This document shows positions 1 to 7,060 of a stretch of DNA of 10,409 bases, in pieces (the first letter of the stretch is position 1; every line of letters begins with the position of its first letter). The notes below the pieces were generated by a model. That model was not told where the DNA came from, searched no databases, and saw nothing but the letters and a program-made list of their open reading frames with translations. The stretch comes from Xylaria sp. FL1777 (taxonomy: Eukaryota > Ascomycota > Sordariomycetes > Xylariales > Xylariaceae), in contig MU401084.1 in the NCBI GenBank assembly GCA_022578965.1, forward strand, positions 1 through 10,409. The letters run 5' to 3'. Made by a program: the position numbers and the translations under genes.

Positions 1-1500
1 TATAATATTTTTAAAATAATGTTATAATTAAATATATTAGTAATATTTAATATAATTTGTTTTTTATATTTTTATATAAATATATTAAAAAGTTTGGTTT
101 TTTTAAGTATATAATTATTATTATAGCTAGAAGTACTTTTATTAAATCTTTTAATTTTTTAAGATTTTTACTTATATTTTTAAAAAATTTTATTTTATTT
201 TATTACTTTAAGTAAAATTATATTAATTTATGCTTTTAAGTTAATTAAAGTGTTATATTTTTTTTTTAATATATAAGTTTAACTTTAAATTAGTTTTGCT
301 AGTTATTACATTAAACTTTTTATAAAGCTTTAGTTTTTTTAGCTATTTGCTGCTTTTTTAGTAAATGCTTATTTTGTTTTTTGATTTTTTTTTGTAAAAT
401 GTTTAAATGCTTGTTTTATTTTGCATTTTAAATATTATTGCGCTTTGTTTTATTTTTGCTTTTAGTTAAGCTTTAAATTGCAGTTTTTAAGCTTTTTTGC
501 TTTTAGCAACTATTTTTTAATATAATTATGCTTTAATTAGCTAGTAATATTTATAGCAGTTATTTTTATATTTTTTTAAAATAGTATTATAAATATAATT
601 AAAAATTTTTTTAAATGTTATAAATTTTTGTAAATTTTTGTAATAAACTATAGTTATAACTAATTATTTTAATTTATAAAAGTTTTATATTTTTATTTTT
701 ATAATTTGTTTAAAAAACTAATTATTTTTTAATTTATTAAGTAAATATTAATAGCAATAATATATTATATAGCAATTTTATAATACTTTATTATGTTTTA
801 AATCTTTTAAGCGTAAAATATTATTATTGTTTTTTATTATAATTCTGTTATAATAATAACTTTTAATAATTAATTAAATTACTAGCTTTAGTTTTTAAAA
901 CGTATTAATTTTTGTACTAACTATTAATGCTTTTTTGTTTTGTTATATTTAAAGCAGTTTAAGCTATAAAAATACTTTATTTATTTTTATTAGTTCTTTT
1001 TTTGTAGTGTTTTTTATAGCTTTTAATTTTATTTATTTTTATTTTAAAGTTTTATAAGTTTTGTTTTTTTAAGTTTATTTAATAACTAAGTATTTTAATA
1101 GTTTATAATTAGTTTAATAATTATACTATTTATAGTTATAGTTTTATTTTTTTAAACATAACTTTTTTTTAAGCTATATTTTAAGCTTTAATAGTTTAAA
1201 GTTTTTATAGCTTTATAAGTTTACTAACTATATTAATTTATTATTTTTTATTGTTTGTTATTTTTAGTTAAACTATTTTTTTAAGTTATATATTAAACAA
1301 CTTTAATTGTTTATATAATAAATATATTTTTTTATAATTTATTTTAATAACTATAAAGTTTTTAAATAATATTTATATGTTTATTTATTTTAACTTATAT
1401 AAATAAAGCATTTAAATTTATTTAGTATAATACTTTTGTTTTAACTTAAAATAACAACTTTATACTTTTGCTTTAAAAACGTATTTTTTAAATTGCTTTA
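1..1500. other. AT-rich RIP-type decayed DNA, no gene identified
   Basis: This stretch is dominated by T-rich runs, TpA steps and short TTTTTA/TAAA words on the plus strand. Translations in the minus frames give Lys/Asn/Ile-rich pieces broken by TAA and TAG. One example at about 300-450 (minus) reads AFKHFTKKNQKTK, and another at about 790-960 reads NNNNILRLKDLKHNKVL. I could not match either to a family. The T-rich plus strand fits the pattern seen elsewhere in the window, where minus-strand transposon relics lie under T-rich plus-strand sequence. It may therefore be the downstream continuation of the minus-strand relics at 1527-2160. No promoter, tRNA or repeat could be supported. Confidence 0.5.
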
Positions 1501-1526
1501 TTGTTTTTTATTGTTTTAAACTTTTA

Positions 1527-1790
1527 TAACTTGTACTTTTTTTTTAAGTTAAAAAATCTTTCTTTTTTTATAGCTTTTTTTTTTGTTTTTTTTTTTAAAT
1601 TAGCATTGTTTTTAAAAGTGTTTTTTTTTTTTATAGTTATAACATTTAACTTTAAACATATTTTAAGGTTATTATTTCTAGATTTTATTAATTTGCTTAA
1701 ATTTTTATTTAATACTTTTTTAAGTATTCTTTTTTTTGTTTTTTTTAGTTTTTTTAGTTTTAAAGTACTAATTAAATAATTATTAATTAA
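1527..1790 (-). pseudogene. Lys/Asn-rich open frame, probable decayed transposon coding segment
   Basis: The minus strand is stop-free for 88 codons, from just inside a TAA at 1791-1793 to a TAA at 1524-1526. That is long for DNA this rich in TAA. The translation includes LKKVLNKNLSKLIKSRNNN and later KKKNTFKNNANLKKKTKKK, with almost no acidic residues. RIP on the sense strand turns GAA/GAG into AAA/AAG and GAC/GAT into AAC/AAT, so the original was possibly an acidic Glu/Asp-rich stretch; that is inference. It lies just downstream, in the minus direction, of the Gag-like relic at 1870-2160 and could belong to the same element. There is no start codon context and no identified family. The plus-strand frame over the same bases is only its Phe-rich shadow. 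Confidence 0.35.
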
Positions 1791-1869
1791 TTATAATAGC
1801 TATATTAATATACGTATTAATTTTTGCTAGTTTATTTATTTTATATAGTTTGTTTTAAACTTAAGTTTT

Positions 1870-2160
1870 AAGTTTACTATAAAATAAGTAAAATAGTGCA
1901 AACTTAAGCAATTTTAAAATTATTGCTAATTGTTTAAATTTTATAGCGTAATTTATTGCTGCTTTTGTTTATTTTAAGCAATAAAATGCTTTTTTTGCAT
2001 GTTTTGCTTTTTAAGTATTTTTAAATAATACTTTTATTTAATTTTTAAACTTAACGTAGTTTTTAAAAATTTTTTTTGTTTTTAGCTTAAAGTTAATTAA
2101 CTTATTAGCTTTTAAAAAATTTTTTAAAATAAATTAAAACTATTTTAGTACTTTTTTTAA
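1870..2160 (-). pseudogene. Possible Ty3/gypsy Gag fragment, decayed
   Basis: Gag packages retrotransposon RNA in virus-like particles. Read on the minus strand from about 2155, one frame gives KTKKIFKNYVKFKN, a stop, IKVLFKNT, a stop, KAKHAKKSILLLKINKSSNK, then LRYKI and ISNNFKIA. The order and spacing resemble the retrotransposon Gag core of fungal gypsy elements: an IF-x-D-[FY]-x-x-F block, a second hydrophobic-x-x-F helix, an Ala/Leu-rich helix, a Ser-rich turn, and a YxxxFxxhA block. Acidic residues expected in that family mostly read Lys or Asn here, as G-to-A change would give. All stops are TAA/TAG. The capsid zinc knuckle (CCHC) was not found. It cannot be the Gag of the pol relic at 8150-10409, because in minus orientation that Gag would lie beyond the right edge of the window. 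Identification is tentative. Confidence 0.35.
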
Positions 2161-2316
2161 TAAAAATTATAAAGTAGTTATTATTTTTTAGTTTTTTTTT
2201 GTAATAGTAGTAGCATGCTATTTTAAATAAAGTTTAATATAAATTAAAAAAGCTTTTATATTTATAGATTTATTATAAAGCTTTAAAGCAGTAAGTTTAA
2301 AACTTTTAATATTTAA
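2161..2316. other. Decayed AT-rich spacer
   Basis: AT-rich sequence between the Gag-like relic and the first tandem unit. It shows no similarity to the sequence preceding the second unit at 3464-3488, which places the left boundary of the tandem unit near 2317. No feature was found. Confidence 0.4.
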
Positions 2317-3270
2317 TATTTTTAACATTATAAATAATTTTAATAATAAAAGCAGTAGTAATAATAAAAAGTTAAGTTTTTTATTTTAAATTATTACTTT
2401 AAGTGTAGCAATAATAAAAATAAGCATTAAGTTTGCTAATAATAATATTAATATTAGTTATAATATAATTATTTATTTAAAACTTTAATTTATTATTGTA
2501 GTAATAATTATTATTATTGCTTTAATTATTATAACTAGTATTTATGTTAGTTTAAAAGTTATAATGCTTAGTATTTAAGCTGTTTTTTAAGTTAAAGCAA
2601 CTAGTTTATTTTATAATGCTAATATTAATATTAGTTTTTTTTTACTATTATTGTTTAACTTTTTGTTTTTAGCTATTGCTTTTTTTTTAATAAAAATAGC
2701 TAATAAAAGTGCTAAAGTTTGTTGTTTTAATATATTATTAGTTTTAAAAGTTTTTAAGATTTTTAAACTTAATTTTTAACTTTTTGTTTTTAATAGTATA
2801 ACTTAAATCTAGTTTATTAGTTATTAAGTAAAGTTTACTTACGTAATGCTATTTAACATTTTTATTTTTTAAATATTTTTTTAGTATACTTTTAAAAGTT
2901 TATTTTATAAATTGTTTATTATTTAACTTTTTATATTAATATTTGTTTTTGTATATTAAGTTTTATTAATTAAAAAGTTATTAAAATGTAATAAACCTAT
3001 TATATATTAATATAATAAGTTTACTTTTAAGGTTTTAATTTATAAATAATAATAAAATCTTTAATAGTAGTCTGTTAAAAAGGTTTTTAAAGTACTTTTA
3101 TTACTATGCATTAATAAAGGTTTTAAAAAATTAAAAATAATAAGTATATTAATGCTTAGCAGTTATAAAAAAATTAATAGCTAAAGAACTAAAACTAAAT
3201 AAATAACTAAATATAAAAAGTATATAATTATATAAACAAAAAAAAAGTAAAAAAAGTAATAACTTTTTTT

Positions 3271-3374
3271 AAATTATTATAAGTTTAGTAAACATTAAAT
3301 TACTATAAGCTTAGTAAGCTTTAAATTACTATAAGCTTAATAAGCTTTAAATTACTATAAGTTTAGTAAGCTAA
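3271..3374. repeat. Array of four 26-bp repeats in copy A
   Basis: Four consecutive 26-bp units start at 3271, 3297, 3323 and 3349. Each opens with AAATTA, has TATAAG near the middle and ends with an AGTAAG/AATAAG plus CTTT-like block. They differ only by C/T and A/G changes such as AAGCTTAG versus AAGTTTAG. The partly palindromic AAGCTT core recurs in each unit. The same four-unit array occurs at the equivalent place in copies B and C, so it predates the larger duplication. There is no spacer between units, so this is not CRISPR-like. Confidence 0.9.
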
Positions 3375-3427
3375 ATAAGTTATTACGTAACCTTAGCTTT
3401 AGCTAACAAAAAAAAAAGGTGCAAAGT

Positions 3428-3440
3428 ATATATAAAGGCA
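3428..3440 (+). promoter_or_regulatory. TATA-like site in copy A
   Basis: GTATATATAAAGGC at about 3426-3439 lies about 50 bases after the 26-bp array and about 25 bases before the GCCACCC block that ends the unit. The same arrangement occurs in B (near 4592) and C (near 5069). A TATA box about 30 bases before a transcript start would suit a plus-strand promoter. In DNA this AT-rich a TATA match alone means little; what supports it is its conserved place in three copies. Confidence 0.25.
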
Positions 3441-3463
3441 TTAAGTTGCTTTAAAGGCCACCC

Positions 3464-3488
3464 TTGTGCTAATTTTATAACAGTTTAG
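3464..3488. other. 25-base linker between copies A and B
   Basis: The linker starts TTGTGCTAATTTTATAACAG. Its first 13 bases recur immediately after the end of copy C at 5095-5107. They are absent between B and C, where B runs straight into C inside the CCACCT block at 4624-4630. It is therefore a right flank shared by A and C. Confidence 0.6.
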
Positions 3489-4030
3489 TATTTTTAACAT
3501 TATAAATAATCTTAATAATAAAAGCAATAGTAGTAATAAAAAATTAGGTTTTTTATTTTAAGTTATTACTTTAAGTGTAATAGTAATAAAAATAAGCATT
3601 AAGTTTACTAGTAGTAATATTAATATTAGTTATAATATAATTACTTGTTTAAAGCTTTAATTTATTATAATAGCAATTATTATTACTGCTTTAATTACTA
3701 TAGCTAATATTTATGCTAGTTTAAAAGTTGTAACGCTTAATATTTAAGCTGTTTTTTAAGTTAAAGCAACTAGTTTGCTTTGTAGCGCTAGCATTAGCGT
3801 TAGTTTTTTTTTATTATTATTGCTTAACTTTTTTTTTTTTACTATTGCTTTTTTTTTAATAGAAATAGCTAATAAAAGTATTAAAGTTTGTTATTTTAGT
3901 ACGTTATTAGTTTTAAAAGTTTTTAAGATCTTTAAACTTAATTTTTAACTTTTTGTTTTTAATAGTATAACTTAGATTTAGTTTATTAGTTATTAAATAA
4001 AGTTTACTTATGTAATACTATTTAGCATTT
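3489..4030 (-). pseudogene. Unidentified minus-strand coding relic in the tandem unit (copy B)
   Basis: On the minus strand, one frame from about 4028 down to 3490 can be read through with interruptions that are TAA, plus a few TAG. It contains VILLKTKS, LKILKTFKTNN, QTLILLLAISIKKKAIVKKK and KLSNNNKKKLTLMLALQSKL, followed by LVALT, KTA and long Ile/Leu-rich pieces. Lys/Asn enrichment suits RIP of Glu/Asp codons. The equivalent stretch of copy A (about 2317-2860) is the same but more degraded. I recognise no domain. It could be an N-terminal piece of a retrotransposon protein or an unrelated gene captured by the repeat. Confidence 0.3.
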
Positions 4031-4438
4031 TTGTCTTTTAAATATCTTTTTGATATACTTCTGAAAATTTATTTTGTAAATTATTTATTACTTAACTTTT
4101 TATACTAATATTTATTTTTATATATTAAGTTTTATTAATTAAAAAGCTATTAAAGTATAATAAACTTATTATATATTAATATAACAGGTTTACTTTTAAA
4201 GTCTTAATTTATAAGTAATAATAGGATTTTTAATAGTAGTTCATTAAAAAAGTTTTTAAAGTACTTTTATTACTATGCATTAATAGAAATCTTAAAGAAT
4301 TAAAAGTAATAAGTATATTAGTGCTTAGTAATTATAAAAAATTAATAGCTAAAAAACTAGAACTAAATAAATAACTAAATATAAAAAATGCATAATTATA
4401 TAAACAAAAAAAAGGTAAAAAAAGTAATAATTTTTCTT

Positions 4439-4542
4439 AAATTACTGCAAATCTAGTAAGCACTAAATTACTATAAGCTTAGTAAGCCTTAAATTATTGT
4501 AAGCTTAGTAAGCCTTAAATTATTATAAGCTTAATAAGCTAA
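4439..4542. repeat. Array of four 26-bp repeats in copy B
   Basis: Units start at 4439, 4465, 4491 and 4517. The first keeps ACTGCAAATCTAG where later units read ACTATAAGCTTAG, and the middle two keep AAGCCTT where copy A reads AAGCTTT. These retained C bases show the array lost cytosines independently in each copy. The spacing equals that in A and C. Confidence 0.9.
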
Positions 4543-4630
4543 ATAAGTTGTTATATAACTTTAGCTTTAGCTAACAAAAGAAAAAGTGCATAATATATAT
4601 AAAAGCATTAAGCCGCTTTAAAGACCACCT

Positions 4631-5094
4631 TATAATAAACTTATTATATATTAATATAACGGGTTTACTTTTGGGGTCTTAATTTGCAAGTAATAATAAA
4701 ATCCTTAATAGTAGTTCGTTAAAGAGGTTTTCGGAGTACTTTTACTACTATGCATTAATAAAGGTTTTAAAAGATTAAAAATAAAAGTATATTAGTGCTT
4801 AGCAATTATAAGGAAATTAATAGCTAAAAAACTAAAACTAAGTAAATAACTAAATATAAGAAGTATATAATTATATAAACAAAAAAAAAGTAAAAAAAAT
4901 AGTAATTTTTTTTAAATTACTGCAAGTTTAGTAAGCATTAAATTACTATAAGCTTAATAAACTTTAAATTATTATAAGCTTAGTAAGTTTTAAATTACTG
5001 TAAGTTTAGTAAGCTAAGTAAATTATTACGTAATTTTAGCTTTAGCTAACAAAAAAAGAGGTACAAAGTATATATAAAAGTATTAAGCTGCTTT
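4631..5094. repeat. Tandem unit copy C, 5'-truncated (about 0.46 kb)
   Basis: This copy matches B from 4156 onward at a constant offset of 475 bases, beginning TATAATAAACTTATTATATA. The left two thirds of the unit is missing and copy B abuts it directly. Its first 130 bases keep many more G and C than A or B, for example ACGGGTTTACTTTTGGGGTC and TTCGTTAAAGAGG, so it is the least mutated copy. At its right end the roughly 11 bases AAAGGCCACCC present in A are deleted, and it runs into the TTGTGCTAATTTT flank. Confidence 0.85.
4914..5017. repeat. Array of four 26-bp repeats in copy C
   Basis: Units start at 4914, 4940, 4966 and 4992 and have the same order and length as in copies A and B. The first unit reads ACTGCAAG, matching the first unit of B (ACTGCAAA). 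Position-specific variants are thus shared between copies, which means a whole four-unit array was duplicated rather than expanded separately. Confidence 0.9.
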
Positions 5095-5312
5095 TTGTGC
5101 TAATTTTGTAATATTATTCCTTTTTTTCTAAAATTGTTGTTTTAATAATTTTCTATAAGTATTCTTTTTTTTTTTTTTTCCTATATGTTATAATGTTAAA
5201 GCGTATTAAAAAAATTAACTGCTTATTTAAAATAAAGCAAAAACTTGTTTTTGCTTTCTTTATTAATTTTACTAGCTATAAAGTTATGCTTTATTTTTGC
5301 TGCTTTAATTAG
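5095..5312. other. Flank between tandem repeat and Cys-cluster relic
   Basis: Starts with the TTGTGCTAATTTT flank shared with copy A, then a pyrimidine-rich tract with a long T run near 5167-5180, then mixed sequence up to a TAG at 5310-5312 that is in frame with the following relic. If the relic was once transcribed from the left, its promoter and 5' leader would lie here or in copy C. No clear element is visible. Confidence 0.4.
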
Positions 5313-5786
5313 TTATTAACGTGCAAAATAACAGATAATATGTTTTGTTGTTTTAAATGCATACGTGCTAGTTATTTTTGCGATAAATTAAAAGTTTTAA
5401 TTAACTTAATTAACAACATAGTTTTTAAGCATTGTTATTTTAAAAAAAAAAAAAAGCAAGCAAAATAATAGCTATTTTTAGTTTAAAAAAAATTAAAACG
5501 AGCTTAAAATAGCTTTAATTTTGTTTTAAGCAAGTTAGCTTAGCTTTATATATAAAAACGTTTTTTAAAAGCAAAAAATATTAAAATAGTTTAGCAAAAG
5601 CTTTAGTTCTTAAATAAATTGAATAAAATAAAGCGTATTAAAAAAAAACAAAAAGCGCTAGCAAAAAAGCAAAAATAATAAAAAAAGCAAGCTAAAATAA
5701 CATAAGCTGCTTTGTTTGAATTTAATTAAAACGCGTTAAACGTTTTATTTAAGGTTGATTTTTTTTTTCTAGTTTTAGCTAGTTAA
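5313..5786 (+). pseudogene. Relic of a fungal Cys-cluster/coiled-coil protein
   Basis: One plus-strand frame runs from the TAG at 5310-5312 to a TAA at 5784-5786, with an ATG at 5340. The start reads MFCCFKCIRASYFCDK, giving C-x2-C-x6-C like the first half of a Zn2Cys6-type cluster, and VFKHC follows. After FKKKKKQAK come Lys-rich, heptad-like stretches: KKLKRA, NSFNFVLSKLA, KRFLKAKNIKIV, FLNKLNKIKRIKKKQKALAK. The tail is AALFEFN...NALNVLFKV. This order matches a repetitive family common in filamentous ascomycetes, a small Cys cluster then an acidic coiled coil and short tail, usually annotated hypothetical; the match is from memory. Interruptions are TAA and TAG, as RIP would make from CAA/CAG/CGA, and Glu appears replaced by Lys. 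The A-rich plus strand here contrasts with the T-rich flanks. Function is unknown; nucleic acid binding is possible. Confidence 0.5.
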
Positions 5787-5897
5787 AGTATTAATAGTAA
5801 AACTAGTTTATAATTATTTTAGCGGTTTTTAGGTGTTTTTTAAGTTTTTAAGTATTATTAGCGTATAAATATTTTTTTTATTTATATATTGTATTAC
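5787..5897. other. Decayed AT-rich spacer
   Basis: Joins the plus-strand relic to the GC-richer island. It contains several CTAGTTTTAGCTAG-like short words but no supported feature. Confidence 0.35.
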
Positions 5898-5990
5898 TTG
5901 GGCTAACGGCTTATTGGTTATGCCGGTTTTTATTTTTTATATATATAGGTAAAAACCGTGCTTATGGGTCAAAAGCGAGCCATAAGCAGC
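5898..5990. repeat. GC-richer island with inverted repeats, possible transposon terminus
   Basis: This is the least AT-rich patch of the right half. It holds three nested or adjacent inverted repeats. CGGC at 5907-5910 pairs with GCCG at 5922-5925. CGGTTTTTA at 5924-5932 pairs exactly with TAAAAACCG at 5950-5958. GCTTATGGGTC at 5960-5970 pairs with GAGCCATAAGC at 5977-5987 with one mismatch and a 6-base loop. It begins about 12 bases beyond the presumed stop (6002-6004, minus) of the transposase relic. That place and structure would suit the 3' terminal region of a pogo/Fot1-type element, though no convincing partner terminus was found. A small MITE is an alternative. Confidence 0.45.
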
Positions 5991-6001
5991 TTACTTTTTT
6001 T

Positions 6002-7060
6002 CTAGTAGCTAAGTAAAAACATCTTATATTTATTTTTAAGTTGCACTAGTTTTGCTACAATTTTATTAAGTGCTTTGCTTTTTACTTTTTTGTTTTTAGG
6101 TTGTTTGTTTACTTGTGATATATTGTTAACTAAGTATATATACCTTTACGTAATTACTTTGTAGTTTTTTTTTTTTTGTATTTTTTTTGCTTTGTAGTTT
6201 GCTTGCTTTAGTATTGCTGCTTGCTTTGTGTTACTTATAGCAGTTTTTTTAGTTTTAGCACTTATTTAGCTAAATATGCTGCTTTTTTTTCTTAGTTTTT
6301 TTTTAAACTTTTTTTTATTGTATTGCTAATGCATTATAGTTTGCTTGCTTTAGTATTACTATTAGCTTTTTGCTGCATTAGTTTTTTTATAACTAAGTTA
6401 TAACTAAGTTATAAGCAAAGTTAATTATTTATTACTTTTTAGTTTACTTTTTGCATATTTATTTTTTGAGCTACTTTTATGTTTTTTATAGTAAGCTTAT
6501 TAAGTAAGCATAGCTTATAAGTAGTTTATATATTAAGCAATATAAAGTAGCAATAAGTAGTAAGTTATTTTACTTAGCTATTTATGCTAATTTTTTCCTT
6601 TTTTAATTATTAATTTTATTATTTTTACTATTACTATTATTATATGTTTAGCTTATGCTTGCTTTAGTATATTAAAGTGCTTAGTTTATAATATAATTAG
6701 TTATTAATACGTTATAGTTATATAAAAATTTATTTTGTTATAGCTGCTGTGCTTTTTATAGTACGTATTTATAATTAGTTTAGCTTAAGTATATATGCTA
6801 ACTAATGTTAAGCTTATATATTTAAGGTTATAAGTTATTTTACTGTAGTTTTTACTAGTTATTTAATTTATAGTATTAAATAAAATAGCTAATAGCTTGC
6901 TACTATATAGTTTAAGCTTTTATAATTACTTGTTGTTATGTTTTCTTGCTATAACGCTAATTTTTGAAATAAGGGTAGGTGTTTTAGTGCTTTGCGTTAA
7001 AATGTTACTAATAGCTTTAAAATTTATATTTATTAAGCACGCTAAAATGCTTAAACTGTG
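6002..7060 (-). pseudogene. Relic of a pogo/Fot1-type (DDE_1) transposase, C-terminal half
   Basis: This would be a cut-and-paste transposase of the Tc1/mariner superfamily. At 7058-7026 (minus) the reading is FSVLNKYK, preceded after an apparent one-base shift by a Leu-x-Leu-Ser-Ile stretch, resembling the QPLD-hydrophobic-x-x-FSVLK-x-x-Y block that follows the second catalytic motif. At 6981-6898, in another frame, HLPLFQKLAL, one TAG, then QENITTSNYKSLNYIVA matches the FL-x-x-[FY]-x-x-A....ENI-x-x-[GS][WY]-x-x-x-GL block. The final stretch, 6300-6002, reads KKKNYKVIT, RYIYLVNNISQVNKQPKNKK, then ALNKIVAKLVQLKNKYKMFLLSY and a TAG at 6002-6004, a Lys-rich tail typical of these proteins. Frameshifts and TAA/TAG are scattered through it. 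The N-terminal CENP-B/HTH domain and first Asp motifs were not recognised, so it is truncated or too decayed. The assignment is moderate. Confidence 0.4.
6195..6357. repeat. Short direct repeat within the transposase tail
   Basis: TAGTTTGCTTGCTTTAGTAT, part of a 21-base exact match, occurs at 6195-6215 and 6337-6357, and a shorter related GCTTGCTTTAGTAT lies near 6657-6671. On the minus strand it encodes Lys/Ala/Ser-rich tail sequence. It may reflect an internal duplication of a repetitive coiled C-terminal tail that still looks alike after decay. Confidence 0.55.

Larger units (their letters stand above)
2317..3463. repeat. Tandem unit copy A (about 1.15 kb)
   Basis: This segment and 3489-4630 align from end to end at an offset of 1168-1172 bases, with few small indels. 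Substitutions are nearly all transitions. Both copies begin at TATTTTTAACATTATAAATAA and end in a GC-richer GGCCACCC/GACCACCT block. Within the unit are, in order, a roughly 700-bp part whose minus strand reads like decayed coding sequence, a segment around TAATAAACCTATTATATATT, A-rich sequence, four 26-bp repeats, and a TATA-like site. The element is not identified; a transposon fragment or tandemly arranged promoter monomers are possible. No flanking direct repeats could be recognised. Confidence 0.85.
3489..4630. repeat. Tandem unit copy B (about 1.14 kb)
   Basis: Second copy of the unit at 2317-3463. In its left part it keeps some C and G that copy A has lost, for example GTAGCGCTAGCATTAGCGTT near 3781 where A reads TATAATGCTAATATTAATAT. 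The minus strand of 3488-4030 gives partly open reading such as LSNNNKKKLTLMLALQSKL and NNVLK with TAA/TAG interruptions. This looks like old coding sequence, but I cannot assign a family. It carries its own 26-bp array at 4439-4542 and TATA-like site. Confidence 0.85.

Noticed and set aside
780..960. Possible second gypsy integrase core on the minus strand (ALIVSTKINTF)
   Set aside because: It loosely resembles the I-[IV]-S-D-R-x-x-x-F block, but the Asp position does not fit a single transition and no neighbouring motif supports it.
1501..1779. Plus-strand frame of 92 codons starting at TTG, Phe/Leu-rich
   Set aside because: Poly-Phe text from T-runs, no domain and a non-ATG start. The complementary minus frame reads as Lys/Asn-rich decayed coding sequence, so this is its shadow.
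3271..3374. Possible CRISPR array from the 26-bp repeats
   Set aside because: Units are contiguous without spacers, and the sequence context is a fungal repeat.
2317..4630. Copies A and B as the two LTRs of one retrotransposon
   Set aside because: They are separated by only 25 bases, leaving no room for an internal region, and a third partial copy abuts B. A tandem array is the simpler reading.
5960..5987. Possible tRNA or terminator from the GCTTATGG/CCATAAGC hairpin
   Set aside because: No cloverleaf arms, anticodon loop or T-loop motif could be fitted. Rho-independent terminators are not expected in a fungal nuclear genome.
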